Positions 1 to 8,284 of a stretch of 64,000 nt of DNA are shown in pieces. The stretch's first letter is position 1, and the number at the start of each line of letters is the position of its first letter. Made by a program: the position numbers and the translations under genes. This DNA comes from Neobacillus niacini (GTDB taxonomy: Bacteria; Bacillota; Bacilli; Bacillales; Cytobacillaceae): contig NZ_JAMBOB010000007.1 in the NCBI RefSeq assembly GCF_023715415.1, forward strand, positions 62,001 through 126,000. Reading direction: 5' to 3'. A model generated the notes under the pieces. The model searched no databases and was not told the origin of the DNA. It worked only from the letters and a program-made list of their open reading frames with translations.

Positions 1-859
1 ATTAACTCCTCTCTATCCAAACAGACATATGAAACTCGAAACCACTCCAAAACATATCTCTACAAGAATTATGGATGTTGTTGCTCCAGTTGGTTTTGGA
101 CAAAGGGGCTTAATTGTTGCGCCGCCAAAGGCAGGGAAAACCATGCTGTTAAAGGAAATCGCTAACAGTATTACGACCAATCATCCTGAAGTGGATTTAA
201 TTGTACTTCTCATCGATGAACGTCCAGAGGAAGTGACGGACATTGAGCGCTCTGTTGCCGGCGATGTTGTCAGCTCGACGTTTGATGAGGTGCCAGAAAA
301 CCATATTAAAGTGGCGGAGCTTGTGCTGGACCGCGCGATGCGCTTAGTTGAGCATAAGCGCGATGTCGTTATTTTAATGGACAGCATCACACGTTTGGCT
401 CGTGCTTATAACTTGGTGATTCCGCCAAGCGGCCGTACCCTTTCAGGTGGTATTGATCCAGCGGCTTTCCATCGTCCGAAGCGTTTCTTCGGGGCAGCCC
501 GAAACATTGAAGAAGGCGGAAGCTTAACGATTCTTGCTACGGCATTAGTCGATACGGGTTCACGTATGGATGACGTTATTTATGAGGAATTTAAAGGAAC
601 AGGTAATATGGAACTGCATCTAGATCGTCAGCTTGCAGAACGCCGTATCTTCCCAGCGCTTGATATCCGCCGCTCTGGCACACGAAAAGAAGAGCTTCTT
701 CTTCCAAAAGATCATCTGGACAAGCTATGGGCCATCCGAAAATCGATGTCCGACTCACCAGACTTCGCCGAGCGCTTCCTGAAAAAACTAAAACAAACCA
801 AATCCAACGAAGAATTCTTCGCCCAAATCGGGGAAGAACTAAAAGGCAGAAGATCTTAG
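1..859 (+). CDS. rho: Transcription termination factor Rho (C-terminal part; gene cut by window start)
   Basis: Rho is a hexameric RNA-dependent ATPase that terminates transcription and unwinds RNA-DNA hybrids. The reading frame is open from base 2 without an in-frame stop, so the gene starts outside the window; the first internal Met at 29 is not the start. About 285 of the usual ~420 residues are visible. Walker A (APPKAGKT, bases about 119-142) and Walker B ([15 protein letters not shown], from about 370) are intact, as are the RecA-fold segments downstream that form the Q- and R-loops. The N-terminal OB-fold RNA-binding domain is missing because of the cut. It is followed by the rpmE-tdk-prfA order usual in Bacillaceae. 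Assignment is secure. Confidence 0.97.
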   Translation, partial: LTPLYPNRHMKLETTPKHISTRIMDVVAPVGFGQRGLIVAPPKAGKTMLLKEIANSITTNHPEVDLIVLLIDERPEEVTDIERSVAGDVVSSTFDEVPENHIKVAELVLDRAMRLVEHKRDVVILMDSITRLARAYNLVIPPSGRTLSGGIDPAAFHRPKRFFGAARNIEEGGSLTILATALVDTGSRMDDVIYEEFKGTGNMELHLDRQLAERRIFPALDIRRSGTRKEELLLPKDHLDKLWAIRKSMSDSPDFAERFLKKLKQTKSNEEFFAQIGEELKGRRS

Positions 860-873
860 GTTTATTTCTCGGT

Positions 874-1055
874 CTGTGTTAACGCGGGAACCTTGTGGTT
901 TTAGAACCTGTTGATTTGTGCGGAAGGTGCGAGACTCCTGCAGGAGGACGGGGCAGGGGAGACCCCGCAGACGCTTTAGCGTCGAGGAGGCTTCCCGAAC
1001 CGCCTGCGGAAAGCGAAGCACCTGGAGCACAAATCAACAGCCTAATTTAACACAG
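874..1055. repeat. MITE-like palindromic repeat, copy 1
   Basis: A 182-bp element is bounded by a perfect 9-bp terminal inverted repeat, CTGTGTTAA (874-882) and TTAACACAG (1047-1055). Inside it are subterminal arms CTGTTGATTT (908-917) and AAATCAACAG (1031-1040) and a GC-rich core containing GACTCCTGC and GAGACCCCGCAG. A second copy with the same ends and core lies at 39392-39570. No ORF and no clear target-site duplication is visible. It fills the gap between rho and the rpmE promoter and may also fold as a terminator-like structure after rho. Confidence 0.8.
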
Positions 1056-1082
1056 CTAGCATAAAAACCATAAAAACCCAAC

Positions 1083-1111
1083 TTGCCAAAATAGGTTCAC
1101 CTTGTTATAAT
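1083..1111 (+). promoter_or_regulatory. Sigma-A promoter of rpmE
   Basis: The -35 box TTGCCA (1083-1088) and the -10 box TATAAT (1106-1111) are separated by 17 bases. It is the only strong promoter between rho and rpmE. Confidence 0.8.
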
Positions 1112-1117
1112 GTGAAC

Positions 1118-1198
1118 AGCGTGTTTTTAGTAATTAGTGCTCGTCTTTAAGACAGGCATGTATATAACTCTGTTTCGAATGATTCAGGGCGGAAGGAG
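1118..1198 (+). promoter_or_regulatory. rpmE 5' leader, possible ribosomal protein L31 leader
   Basis: About 80 bases lie between the predicted start of transcription and the rpmE Shine-Dalgarno. An L31 leader class is known from Firmicutes, so this stretch is a candidate for autoregulation by L31. I did not derive a convincing covariation-type fold by eye, so this is a position-based suggestion only. Confidence 0.25.
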
Positions 1199-1207
1199 AT
1201 GAAAAGA

Positions 1208-1429
1208 ATGAAAGCAGGAATTCATCCAAATTATAAAATGGTACAGGTGACTTGTGCATGCGGAAATACTTTTGAAACTGGTTCAGTGAAAAAAGAAATT
1301 CGCGTTGAAACATGTTCTGAATGTCATCCATTCTATACTGGTCGTCAAAAGTTTGCTGAAGCTGGTGGACGTGTAGACCGTTTCAACAAAAAATACGGCC
1401 TTAAAGATCTTAACGCGCAACAACAATAA
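1208..1429 (+). CDS. rpmE: 50S ribosomal protein L31
   Basis: This is a ribosomal large-subunit protein. The N-terminus MKAGIHPNY is the family hallmark, and the cysteines CxC and CxxC (TCACG and CSECH) make it the zinc-binding C+ form. I chose the ATG at 1208 because the SD AAGGAG lies about 8 bases upstream; the ATG at 1199 abuts that SD and would add three unusual residues. The predicted 73 residues exceed the ~66 typical of Bacillus because of a short C-terminal tail, LNAQQQ. It has its own sigma-A promoter and is followed by an intrinsic terminator, so it is probably monocistronic. Confidence 0.97.
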   Translation: MKAGIHPNYKMVQVTCACGNTFETGSVKKEIRVETCSECHPFYTGRQKFAEAGGRVDRFNKKYGLKDLNAQQQ

Positions 1430-1440
1430 TCACTCACACA

Positions 1441-1476
1441 AAACAGGCAAGCAGAAACTTACTTGCCTGTTTTTTA
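1441..1476 (+). terminator. Terminator after rpmE
   Basis: The stem ACAGGCAAG (1443-1451) pairs with CTTGCCTGT (1462-1470) and is followed by a run of T. Confidence 0.9.
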
Positions 1477-1549
1477 ATTGAATAAAACAGGGTAAATCTT
1501 AAAAATATAGATGTAGAAGGTTTCGTACATAGGAAGGAGACGCCGATTT

Positions 1550-2161
1550 ATGTATTTAATGAAGCAACTCGGATGGGTTGAGGTTATTTGCGGCAGTATG
1601 TTTTCAGGAAAATCAGAGGAATTGATTCGTCGAGTCAGACGGGCTCAATTTGCTAAACAAAAAATAGCTGTTTTCAAACCGAAAATAGACAATCGCTATA
1701 GCGAACAATCTGTCGTTTCTCATAATGGCAACTCTTTTCATGCGAAACCCATTTCCCATTCGATTGAGATTTTACACCATGTAGAGGCGGATATCGATAT
1801 CATCGCCATTGATGAGGTACAATTTTTCGATGAAGGAATTTTAAGGGTTGTTCAACAGCTTGCTGATAGTGGACATCGCGTCGTTGTGGCAGGTTTAGAC
1901 ATGGATTTCCGCGGCGAACCGTTCGGACAAATGCCAGCATTGATGGCGATTGCGGAAACAGTAACGAAGCTCCAGGCTGTTTGCAGTGTTTGTGGGTCGC
2001 CATCAAGCCGGACGCAGCGCTTAATCGACGGCAGACCAGCATCGTATCATGATCCTGTTATCTTGGTAGGTGCTTCGGAGGCCTATGAGCCACGCTGCCG
2101 CCACCATCATGAGGTACCTAAAACAGCATCCTACCGCATACAAGAACCTGCGGTGAAATAA
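1550..2161 (+). CDS. tdk: Thymidine kinase
   Basis: It phosphorylates thymidine (and deoxyuridine) to the monophosphate with ATP, the salvage entry to dTTP. The 203-residue length fits type II thymidine kinases. Visible features are the P-loop GSMFSGKS near residues 15-22, the DEVQFF segment near 90 that carries a magnesium-coordinating Asp, and the zinc-binding CSVCG near 145 with a later cysteine in CRHHH. An AAGGAG SD precedes the ATG at 1550; an ATG at 1559 is a less likely alternative. It follows the rpmE terminator and is closed by its own terminator, matching the Bacillus order rho-rpmE-tdk-prfA. Confidence 0.96.
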   Translation: MYLMKQLGWVEVICGSMFSGKSEELIRRVRRAQFAKQKIAVFKPKIDNRYSEQSVVSHNGNSFHAKPISHSIEILHHVEADIDIIAIDEVQFFDEGILRVVQQLADSGHRVVVAGLDMDFRGEPFGQMPALMAIAETVTKLQAVCSVCGSPSSRTQRLIDGRPASYHDPVILVGASEAYEPRCRHHHEVPKTASYRIQEPAVK

Positions 2162-2170
2162 GACACGAAA

Positions 2171-2199
2171 AACCGTCTGAGACTCTCAGGCGGTTTTTT
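2171..2199 (+). terminator. Terminator after tdk
   Basis: The stem ACCGTCTGAG pairs (one G-T) with CTCAGGCGGT and ends in TTTTTT. Confidence 0.9.
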
Positions 2200-2264
2200 G
2201 GCATTATCTTACTTGAACGTTCCCCCGATTGCTTGGGAAAGATAGTGATAGGGGGTGCAATACG

Positions 2265-2708
2265 TTGAAAAAGATGATGTGTTTAGGGGTATTAACGATT
2301 CTTATGCTTTCAGGGTGTATGAAAGGGAATGATACGGAAAATACTGCCTATAATTTGCGCAATGACAACACAAATCCGAATTTTATGTCGAACAATGTAA
2401 ATCAGGATATGGGACCGATGTCTGATCAAAACCCGAATTTCCTTAATTTACGCGGAACATCTATGAATGATGCTTCTAATAGAAACAATACCGGCAGAGA
2501 TATAGACGTCGCCAGAGATATTGTAAATGGAAGTAATCATTTTAGATCGGAATCGATTTGGATTAACAACGCAGGGGATAGGATGACCGTTTCGGTAGAT
2601 AGTAAAGGGGCGCTTGATGGCAGAGAACGCAAGAAAGCCATTGAAACCCTTCGCACAAAACTACAACAGGCTCTGCCTCGTTATTCATTCGAAATAAGAG
2701 AACGTTAA
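2265..2708 (+). CDS. Small secreted lipoprotein of unknown function
   Basis: The protein is 147 residues from a TTG at 2265, which sits about 9 bases after the SD AGGGGGTG. A lipoprotein signal peptide is clear: KK, a hydrophobic stretch and the lipobox LMLSGC at about residues 14-19, so the mature protein should be lipid-anchored from the Cys. The mature part is rich in Asn, Met and Asp (repeated NDN, NPNF and MS motifs) in its first half, and then carries a short folded-looking segment with MTVSVDSKG and a Lys/Arg-rich helix. The layout recalls sporulation lipoproteins of the YhcN/YlaJ kind, but the similarity is too weak to name it. It lies alone between two terminators. Confidence 0.75.
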   Translation: MKKMMCLGVLTILMLSGCMKGNDTENTAYNLRNDNTNPNFMSNNVNQDMGPMSDQNPNFLNLRGTSMNDASNRNNTGRDIDVARDIVNGSNHFRSESIWINNAGDRMTVSVDSKGALDGRERKKAIETLRTKLQQALPRYSFEIRER

Positions 2709-2737
2709 CATGCTCTGGCTTCAGGGCATGTTTTTTT
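2708..2737 (+). terminator. Terminator after the lipoprotein gene
   Basis: The stem ACATGCTCTG pairs with CAGGGCATGT and is followed by seven T. Confidence 0.9.
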
Positions 2738-2788
2738 GATTTTGGACTTTTTAAATGGAACCAAAATTTTTTCTCCAAGAATTTGGTT

Positions 2789-2817
2789 TTGACGGGGGTT
2801 TTCACCTATACTATAAT
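2789..2817 (+). promoter_or_regulatory. Sigma-A promoter of prfA-prmC
   Basis: TTGACG (2789-2794) and TATAAT (2812-2817) have 17-base spacing. Confidence 0.85.
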
Positions 2818-2852
2818 TAGAATGTTATGGACAAAAACTAGAGGTGGTAACT

Positions 2853-3926
2853 GTGTTTGATCGTCTTCAATCCGTTGAAGATCGCTACGAAAGATTAAAT
2901 GAGCTTTTGAGTGATCCAACAATTATTAATGATTCAAAAAAACTACGTGAATATTCAAAAGAACAATCTGATATACAAGAGACTGTACAAACGTATCGTG
3001 AATATAAAGAGGTTCGCGAACAGCTTCAGGATGCGAAGGCTATGCTTGAAGAGAAGCTTGACAACGATATGCGCGAAATGGTCAAAGAAGAAGTAAATGA
3101 ATTGGAAATGCAAATTGAGGAACTAGAAGCAAAAATGAAGTTCCTGATGATTCCGAAGGACCCGAATGATGACAAAAACGTTATCTTTGAAATCCGCGGT
3201 GCTGCTGGCGGCGAGGAAGCGGCGCTATTTGCTGGTACGCTTTACCGTATGTACAGCCGTTATGCGGAGGCTCAGGGCTGGAAAACGGAACTGATTGATG
3301 CCAACGCAACAGGTCTTGGCGGTTACAAGGAAATTAGTTTTATGATCAATGGACAAGGTGCCTATTCCAAGTTGAAATTTGAAAATGGTGCTCACCGTGT
3401 GCAGCGTGTGCCGGAAACTGAATCTGGCGGACGTATTCATACTTCAACCGCTACCGTTGTTTGCTTACCAGAAGCGGAAGAACTAGAAGTGGAAATCCAT
3501 GATAAGGATATTCGTTTTGATGCGTTTGCTTCAAGCGGCGCCGGCGGTCAGTCTGTTAATACGACGATGTCAGCGGTTCGTTTAACGCATATTCCAACTG
3601 GAATTGTGGTATCCATTCAGGATGAAAAATCGCAGCACAAAAATAAAGATAAAGCGATGAAGGTATTGCGTGCACGTGTATATGACAAGTTTCAGCAGGA
3701 AGCACAAGCTGAGTATGATCAGGTTCGTAAATCAGCGGTTGGTACCGGTGACCGTTCTGAACGTATCCGTACGTACAACTTCCCGCAAAACCGTGTGACC
3801 GATCACCGTATTGGCTTAACCCTTCAAAAGCTGGATCAAATTATCGAAGGCAAGCTTGACGAAATCATCGATGCGTTAACGCTAGAAGATCAAACAAGTA
3901 AGCTTGAAAGTGGTTCGGATGAGTAA
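2853..3926 (+). CDS. prfA: Peptide chain release factor 1
   Basis: RF1 recognises UAA and UAG stop codons and triggers release of the finished peptide. The 357 residues match the family. The GGQ motif ([10 protein letters not shown], near residue 230) and the [14 protein letters not shown] segment next to the codon-recognition region are intact. I use the GTG at 2853 ([13 protein letters not shown]) because the SD GAGGTGG (2841-2847) sits directly before it; a GTG at 2844 lies inside that SD. It overlaps prmC by 8 bases, which suits translational coupling, since PrmC methylates this protein's GGQ glutamine. Confidence 0.98.
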   Translation: MFDRLQSVEDRYERLNELLSDPTIINDSKKLREYSKEQSDIQETVQTYREYKEVREQLQDAKAMLEEKLDNDMREMVKEEVNELEMQIEELEAKMKFLMIPKDPNDDKNVIFEIRGAAGGEEAALFAGTLYRMYSRYAEAQGWKTELIDANATGLGGYKEISFMINGQGAYSKLKFENGAHRVQRVPETESGGRIHTSTATVVCLPEAEELEVEIHDKDIRFDAFASSGAGGQSVNTTMSAVRLTHIPTGIVVSIQDEKSQHKNKDKAMKVLRARVYDKFQQEAQAEYDQVRKSAVGTGDRSERIRTYNFPQNRVTDHRIGLTLQKLDQIIEGKLDEIIDALTLEDQTSKLESGSDE

Positions 3927-4761
3927 GAAAGTGTATGAAGCTCTGCAATGGGCTTCTTCTTTTTTAAAAAAAGCAAGTCGGGACGAAAACGCTGGGGAGC
4001 TGCTGCTGCGCCATATCACGGGGATGTCGCGCTCGCAGCTGTTTGCCAATGTTCGTGATGACCTGCCACAAGCTCAGTGGGAAGTATTTGAAAAAGCAGT
4101 CCATGAACATGTGAAGGGAACGCCGGTTCAATACATAATGGGTTCTGAGGAATTTTATGGCCGCTCATTTATTGTCAATGAAGAGGTTCTAATCCCTAGA
4201 CCGGAAACTGAGGAGCTCGTTTACGAAACATTGAAGCGGATCAATAAGCGGGAAGTAAAGGTAGTTGATATTGGGACGGGCAGCGGGGCGATTGCGATTA
4301 CCCTGAAGCTTGAGCAGCCCTCGTTAACTGTATATGCTTCTGATATTGCTGAGGAATCCTTGAAGGTTGCACGAGAAAATGCCGCCCAGCTTGGTGCTGA
4401 GATTGAATTTGTTCAAGGTGATTTGTTGCAGCCGTTTCGGGGACAGAAGTTTGATGTGGTAATTTCAAACCCGCCGTATATTCCGGTAAGTGACATTGTA
4501 ACCATGTCAGAGGTAGTAACGGAGCATGAGCCGCATCGGGCGCTGTTTGCGGGCGAGGATGGACTTGATTTCTACCGCCGCTTTATGATGGAGCTGCCGG
4601 AAGTGATCGCACACGAAGCGCTGGTTGGCTTTGAAATTGGGGCCGGACAGGGGGAGGCGGTAGCCGACCTTTTTAAAAAGAACTTTGTAAATGTGGAAGT
4701 GGAGATACTAAATGATATGAATGGCAAGGACCGGATGGTGTTTGCAGAAATAATTCAGTAG
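3919..4761 (+). CDS. prmC: Release factor glutamine methyltransferase
   Basis: It methylates the glutamine of the GGQ motif in RF1 and RF2, using S-adenosylmethionine. The N-terminal helical domain is followed by a Rossmann methyltransferase fold with the SAM-binding loop [10 protein letters not shown] and the substrate-binding NPPY motif (SNPPYIPVS). The 280 residues from the ATG at 3919 fit the family; a TTG at 3904 would add five residues. The start overlaps the end of prfA by 8 bases. A hairpin beginning at the stop codon ends the operon. Confidence 0.95.
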   Translation: MSKKVYEALQWASSFLKKASRDENAGELLLRHITGMSRSQLFANVRDDLPQAQWEVFEKAVHEHVKGTPVQYIMGSEEFYGRSFIVNEEVLIPRPETEELVYETLKRINKREVKVVDIGTGSGAIAITLKLEQPSLTVYASDIAEESLKVARENAAQLGAEIEFVQGDLLQPFRGQKFDVVISNPPYIPVSDIVTMSEVVTEHEPHRALFAGEDGLDFYRRFMMELPEVIAHEALVGFEIGAGQGEAVADLFKKNFVNVEVEILNDMNGKDRMVFAEIIQ

Positions 4762-4797
4762 CAGAGCGGTTCGTCCATGAATTCGCTCTGCTTCTTT
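4761..4797 (+). terminator. Terminator after prmC
   Basis: GCAGAGCG (4761-4768) pairs with CGCTCTGC (4784-4791), followed by TTCTTTGTTT. It may serve the convergent small gene as well. Confidence 0.75.
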
Positions 4798-4799
4798 GT

Positions 4800-4922
4800 T
4801 TACTTGTTTTGACGTTCTTGAGCTTTTAATGCGACTTTTTCAAGTCCATTATGGGCAAATTCTACATCTGTTTTTGGCATGGCCGGATTATTTTTCAATT
4901 TCTTATTTTTCTGTTTGGACAT
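4800..4922 (-). CDS. Small conserved-looking basic protein, 40 residues
   Basis: This short gene is convergent with prmC. Its ATG (4922-4920) is preceded by a near-perfect SD, GCGGAGGTG, eight bases upstream, which is strong evidence that it is translated. The product begins MSKQKNKKLKNNPAM and ends with a helix rich in Lys, Glu and Gln. It is hydrophilic, has no cysteine and no membrane segment, and resembles the many tiny Lys-rich proteins of sporulating bacilli. I do not recognise a family. Being next to spoIIR, a sporulation role is possible but not shown. Confidence 0.7.
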   Translation of the reverse strand: MSKQKNKKLKNNPAMPKTDVEFAHNGLEKVALKAQERQNK

Positions 4923-5056
4923 ATTTTTTCACCTCCGCTATTTTAGTTTGCTTTCTTTGTTAAGAAAAAATTCTAATTCTAGTTTTTTTAATTTTACTAG
5001 TTTAAGATTCTTGGCATTTGTCCACAATGAGGATAGTGAAGGGACGGTGCGAGAAT

Positions 5057-5890
5057 ATGAACAGTAAAGTATTAGTATGGTCTTATTTAATCATTTTATC
5101 GTTAGGAACGATTTTAAACTTATATATACCAAAAACGGAAGCGGTGGCGAAGGATGCGGTGGTGATCCCAGCGGAAGCGATTCGACTCCGAATTCTTGCC
5201 AATAGTGATAGTGCACAGGATCAGGAGCTTAAAAGGAAGGTCCGTGATGCAGTCAATGAGCAGATTACGTTGTGGGTTCAGGAGTTAACGTCCTTGGAAA
5301 AGGCAAAAGAGGTGCTTACCTCGAAGCTGCCAGAGGTTCAAAACATTGCTGAGAAGGTTGTCGCTGAGCAGGGGTCGAAACAAAGTGTCAATGTGGAGTT
5401 TGGAAAGGTTCAGTTTCCAACTAAATTGTATGGCGAGTTTTTATATCCAGCAGGAGAGTATCAAGCGATTTTGATTACCTTGGGTGAAGGAAAAGGCGCC
5501 AACTGGTGGTGCGTGCTCTACCCGCCATTGTGTTTCTTGGATTTCTCAAATGGTGTGGCTGTCCAAAGTGAAGGATTTGAAAGCAAGGCGTATGCGGCGG
5601 AGAATGAAGAACCCGTTGAAGTAGTGGAAAAACCAAAAGCAGAAGAAGTGAAGGTTTCTAATTTTAGTAAGAAAAAGATTCTAGAAGAAGTTGTTGAAGA
5701 AGAGGAAGCTGTAGATGTAGAGGAAGTTATAGAGGAAGTAGTAGAGGTAAAAGTAGAAGAGAAGAAGCAAACTAATGTGAAAAAGGAAAGCAAAAAGGAA
5801 AAAACAGCTCCGGTTTATACAGCAGAAGACGAAGAACCGGTGAAAGTGAAATTTTTTGTGGTAGAAATGTTTGAAAGTATTTTTAAATAA
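5057..5890 (+). CDS. spoIIR: Stage II sporulation protein R, with long acidic C-terminal region
   Basis: SpoIIR is made in the forespore and secreted toward the mother cell, where it activates SpoIIGA-dependent processing of pro-sigma-E. The N-terminal hydrophobic segment acts as a signal or anchor. The conserved core follows: AIRLRILANSDS, KVQFPTKLYGEF, YPAGEYQAILITLGEGKGANWWCVLYPPLCFLD given in parts. The Cys-containing WWCV and PPLCF blocks are diagnostic. After about residue 175 comes a Glu/Val/Lys-rich low-complexity stretch of roughly 80 residues, then the family's closing EEPVKVKFF segment. At 277 residues it is longer than the ~225 of B. subtilis. An SD AGGGACGG precedes the ATG. Confidence 0.93.
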   Translation: MNSKVLVWSYLIILSLGTILNLYIPKTEAVAKDAVVIPAEAIRLRILANSDSAQDQELKRKVRDAVNEQITLWVQELTSLEKAKEVLTSKLPEVQNIAEKVVAEQGSKQSVNVEFGKVQFPTKLYGEFLYPAGEYQAILITLGEGKGANWWCVLYPPLCFLDFSNGVAVQSEGFESKAYAAENEEPVEVVEKPKAEEVKVSNFSKKKILEEVVEEEEAVDVEEVIEEVVEVKVEEKKQTNVKKESKKEKTAPVYTAEDEEPVKVKFFVVEMFESIFK

Positions 5891-5892
5891 GC

Positions 5893-5928
5893 ACCAGCCT
5901 CCTAAATGGGGCTGGTTATTTATTTTTA
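5893..5928 (+). terminator. Terminator after spoIIR
   Basis: The stem ACCAGCCTC pairs with GGGGCTGGT and is followed by TATTTATTTTT. Confidence 0.8.
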
Positions 5929-6006
5929 ATAGATTTTGCACGTATTTGGTTCTAGTTCTCTCATTTACTCATAATAATAGAGTATCAAAATAATGAGGTG
6001 GTAAGG

Positions 6007-6453
6007 ATGCAAGCACTTATACGTTGCGCGACTAAAGAGGATTTGGGCACTTTAAGAGAGTTCCTGATGAAGGCGAGCCTTGGGACGGATGGATTAACGG
6101 AGGAAACGGTAGAGTATTTTATATTGCTAGAGGATGAGGATGGGGCGATTAAGGGTACACTGGGAATGGAGGCTTTTGCGGATTGTGGATTACTGCGTTC
6201 GCTAGTGGTCTCGCCGGGACAGGCGGAAAAGGATATCGTCCTGTTGATAACTCAAATGATGCAGCTGGCGAAGGAAAAAGGGATAAGAAACTTGTTTTTG
6301 GCGACAAATAAAGGAGTGGCATTGCCGTTTTTTGAATTGCTAGGTTTCGAGAAGGTGGACCGGGACCTATTACCTGAGGAACTTTATTCACTTGAACACA
6401 TTCAGCATGTATTTAATGTGGATAACTCGTTATTTTTGAAATTTTCACTCTAA
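6007..6453 (+). CDS. GNAT-like acyltransferase (YwlB position)
   Basis: The 148 residues fold as a GNAT-type N-acetyltransferase by pattern: LIRCATKEDL at the start, a central strand LLRSLVVSP, and the C-terminal NLFLATNKGVALPFFELLGFEKV that is typical of motif B. The acetyl-CoA pyrophosphate loop is degenerate (SPGQAEKDI rather than RxxGxG/A), so catalytic activity is uncertain. The ATG at 6007 follows the SD GAGGTGG. It occupies the position of ywlB between spoIIR and ywlC in B. subtilis. The substrate is unknown. Its last codons carry a perfect DnaA box. Confidence 0.75.
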   Translation: MQALIRCATKEDLGTLREFLMKASLGTDGLTEETVEYFILLEDEDGAIKGTLGMEAFADCGLLRSLVVSPGQAEKDIVLLITQMMQLAKEKGIRNLFLATNKGVALPFFELLGFEKVDRDLLPEELYSLEHIQHVFNVDNSLFLKFSL

Positions 6454-6844
6454 CTGTGGATTAATCCACAAAGTTATCCACATTTTTAAGATTGTTATGC
6501 ACAATTTGTGGATAAAGGGTTGTGTTTATGTTCACCATCTTTTATACTTTCAAAAGTAATATGAGACAAAGAGCCTAAATTCGGCAAATTTCGATATCAT
6601 TTGCGCTTCCGGTAAAGGTGGATAACTATGAACACAAAAGTATGGAAAGTGGATAAATATGTGGATAACCTCGAAAATAATCCACAGGTTGTGGATGCCG
6701 CTCATTTTTTACAGGAAAATGAAGTGGTGGCATTACCAACAGAGACTGTTTATGGACTAGGTGGAAATGCAAAAAGTGATGTGGCGGTGGAAAAAATCTT
6801 TGCTGCAAAAGGCAGACCGAGTGATAATCCACTGATTATCCACA
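6417..6844. promoter_or_regulatory. DnaA-box cluster around the tsaC/ywlC start
   Basis: Five perfect TTATCCACA boxes occur within about 430 bp: 6417-6425 (-), 6474-6482 (+), 6507-6515 (-), 6660-6668 (-) and 6836-6844 (+). TTATGCACA also matches TTATNCACA at 6495-6503. One-mismatch boxes lie at 6455-6463, 6462-6470, 6617-6625, 6648-6656 and 6678-6686. From memory, the region upstream of ywlC is one of the DnaA-binding clusters known in B. subtilis, so the arrangement appears conserved. The likely roles are DnaA titration near oriC and/or control of ywlC. Confidence 0.85.
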
Positions 6845-7671
6845 TTGCGGATAAACATCAGCTTTCAGCATTTGTTGCGGAAGTTCCTAAAAATGCTGAA
6901 CGATTAATGGAAAGGTTCTGGCCAGGACCGTTGACAATTATTTTTAAAAAGAGAGACGGTGTTCTTTCGGAAAAAGCAACCGCAGGTTTGGAGAGTGTTG
7001 CCGTTCGGATGCCAGATCATCCTGTCGCCTTGGCACTTTTGAAAAAATGCCAGCTTCCGATTGCGGCGCCAAGTGCGAATAGTTCCGGAAAGCCAAGTCC
7101 GACAAATGCCCAGCATGTGTTGGATGATTTAAACGGGAAAATAGCTGGTGTGCTGGACGGCGGTTCGACGGGTGTTGGTGTGGAATCGACGGTTTTGGAT
7201 TGTACCGAGGAAATTCCGGTTATTTTACGTCCGGGCGGAGTGACGAAGGAACAGCTGGAGAACGTTATCGGTGAGGTTCATCTGGATGCGGCATTGATTG
7301 ATGAAGCTTCTAAACCGAAGGCCCCTGGGATGAAGTATCAGCACTACGCTCCGAATGCCCCACTTTATTTAGTTAATGGAAGTACATCTTTTCTGCAAGG
7401 TTTAATAGAAGAAAAGCAGAATGCTGGGCTGCGAGTGGGTGTGCTTGCAACGGAAGAAAGTGTGGAAGATTATCAGGCTGATGTTTCGGTCGCATGTGGA
7501 AGAAGAGACGAGCTTGAAAGTGTTGCAACAAAGCTATATGAAACATTACGGGCGTTTAATCAGGAAAAAGTAGACGTTATTTTCAGTGAAACTTTTTCGA
7601 ATACGGGTGTCGGTCATGCCATCATGAATCGTTTGCAAAAAGCAGCAGGGAACAAAATGATAAACGAGTAA
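6628..7671 (+). CDS. ywlC: L-threonylcarbamoyladenylate synthase (Sua5/YwlC)
   Basis: It makes threonylcarbamoyl-AMP from threonine, bicarbonate and ATP, the first step of t6A37 modification in tRNAs that read ANN codons. The 347-residue protein has the long Sua5 layout. The YrdC domain (about residues 20-200) carries LPTETVYGLGGNA, KGRPSDNPLIIH and PIAAPSANSSGKPSPT. The linker PGMKYQHYAP then leads to the C-terminal Sua5 domain. The ATG at 6628 follows the SD AAAGGTGG. The start region is packed with DnaA boxes, some inside the first 20 codons. Confidence 0.95.
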   Translation: MNTKVWKVDKYVDNLENNPQVVDAAHFLQENEVVALPTETVYGLGGNAKSDVAVEKIFAAKGRPSDNPLIIHIADKHQLSAFVAEVPKNAERLMERFWPGPLTIIFKKRDGVLSEKATAGLESVAVRMPDHPVALALLKKCQLPIAAPSANSSGKPSPTNAQHVLDDLNGKIAGVLDGGSTGVGVESTVLDCTEEIPVILRPGGVTKEQLENVIGEVHLDAALIDEASKPKAPGMKYQHYAPNAPLYLVNGSTSFLQGLIEEKQNAGLRVGVLATEESVEDYQADVSVACGRRDELESVATKLYETLRAFNQEKVDVIFSETFSNTGVGHAIMNRLQKAAGNKMINE

Positions 7672-7674
7672 CCC

Positions 7675-7703
7675 AGGTCTCCTAATAAGGAGGCCTTTTT
7701 TTA
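7675..7703 (+). terminator. Terminator after ywlC
   Basis: The stem AGGTCTCCT pairs with AGGAGGCCT and is followed by seven T. Confidence 0.88.
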
Positions 7704-7740
7704 GAAATTACTCTTTCGGAACGGGGTGGTGAGTATATTA

Positions 7741-8187
7741 ATGAAACTTCCTAATGGAGTGAGTGGTTTTTATGATTCAGAAGCAAATGAGCCTCCACAA
7801 ATAGACGGAAAACTATTTAAACAATTGTGTTACCATTTGACCGCTTGTAATGGTGGGAAGGTTCTAGATGGTAATCTCTCTCATTCTTCAGCAAATTTTT
7901 TTAAAGTTCAGGTTGAGATGTTTGATTTTGTGTTCTATATCCTGCTCAATAAGCATTATCCTTATCTAGCATTTGCGGCTGCCGTTGACTTTGGGGATAT
8001 TCAATTCGTGGATATACCTGCTCTTTCGGAACAGTTTTCTCCCTTTTATCAGGTTTTAGATACATTAGAGCTTCGTACGCCTTTAGAAGACAAGCATAAA
8101 AGTGGGTTGAATCGTGCTGAGTTGCAGCAGATTTCATACTGGAAACCTGAAAAAGTAGGACAGATCGTTTTTAATTTTTGGGATTAG
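7741..8187 (+). CDS. Hypothetical protein, 148 residues
   Basis: I do not recognise this family. The protein is soluble, with no signal peptide, and aromatic-rich in its middle (FDFVFYILLNKHYPYLAFA). It ends in a compact segment, WKPEKVGQIVFNFWD. The ATG at 7741 lies about 13 bases after a GGGGTGG SD; a GTG at 7729, within or next to the SD, is an alternative start. It lies between the ywlC terminator and mntP, a position not occupied by a gene in B. subtilis. Codon usage looks like that of its neighbours and gives no sign of recent transfer. Confidence 0.65.
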   Translation: MKLPNGVSGFYDSEANEPPQIDGKLFKQLCYHLTACNGGKVLDGNLSHSSANFFKVQVEMFDFVFYILLNKHYPYLAFAAAVDFGDIQFVDIPALSEQFSPFYQVLDTLELRTPLEDKHKSGLNRAELQQISYWKPEKVGQIVFNFWD

Positions 8188-8284
8188 CATGGGCAGGCAG
8201 GTCCGTGTACATGCGCTTTTCGATTCTAAAACCCTTTGGACGTGCATATGTTAAATCAGGGCAAGTCCGAGGGGGTAGAGATTC

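Noticed and set aside
5518-5941. Minus-strand frames opposite spoIIR (Ser/Thr- and Phe-rich)
   Set aside because: They are the complement of the GAR-rich acidic region and have no SD.
8188-8284. Manganese riboswitch (yybP-ykoY) upstream of mntP
   Set aside because: I looked for the conserved loop sequences and did not find them; the gap is only 97 bases.
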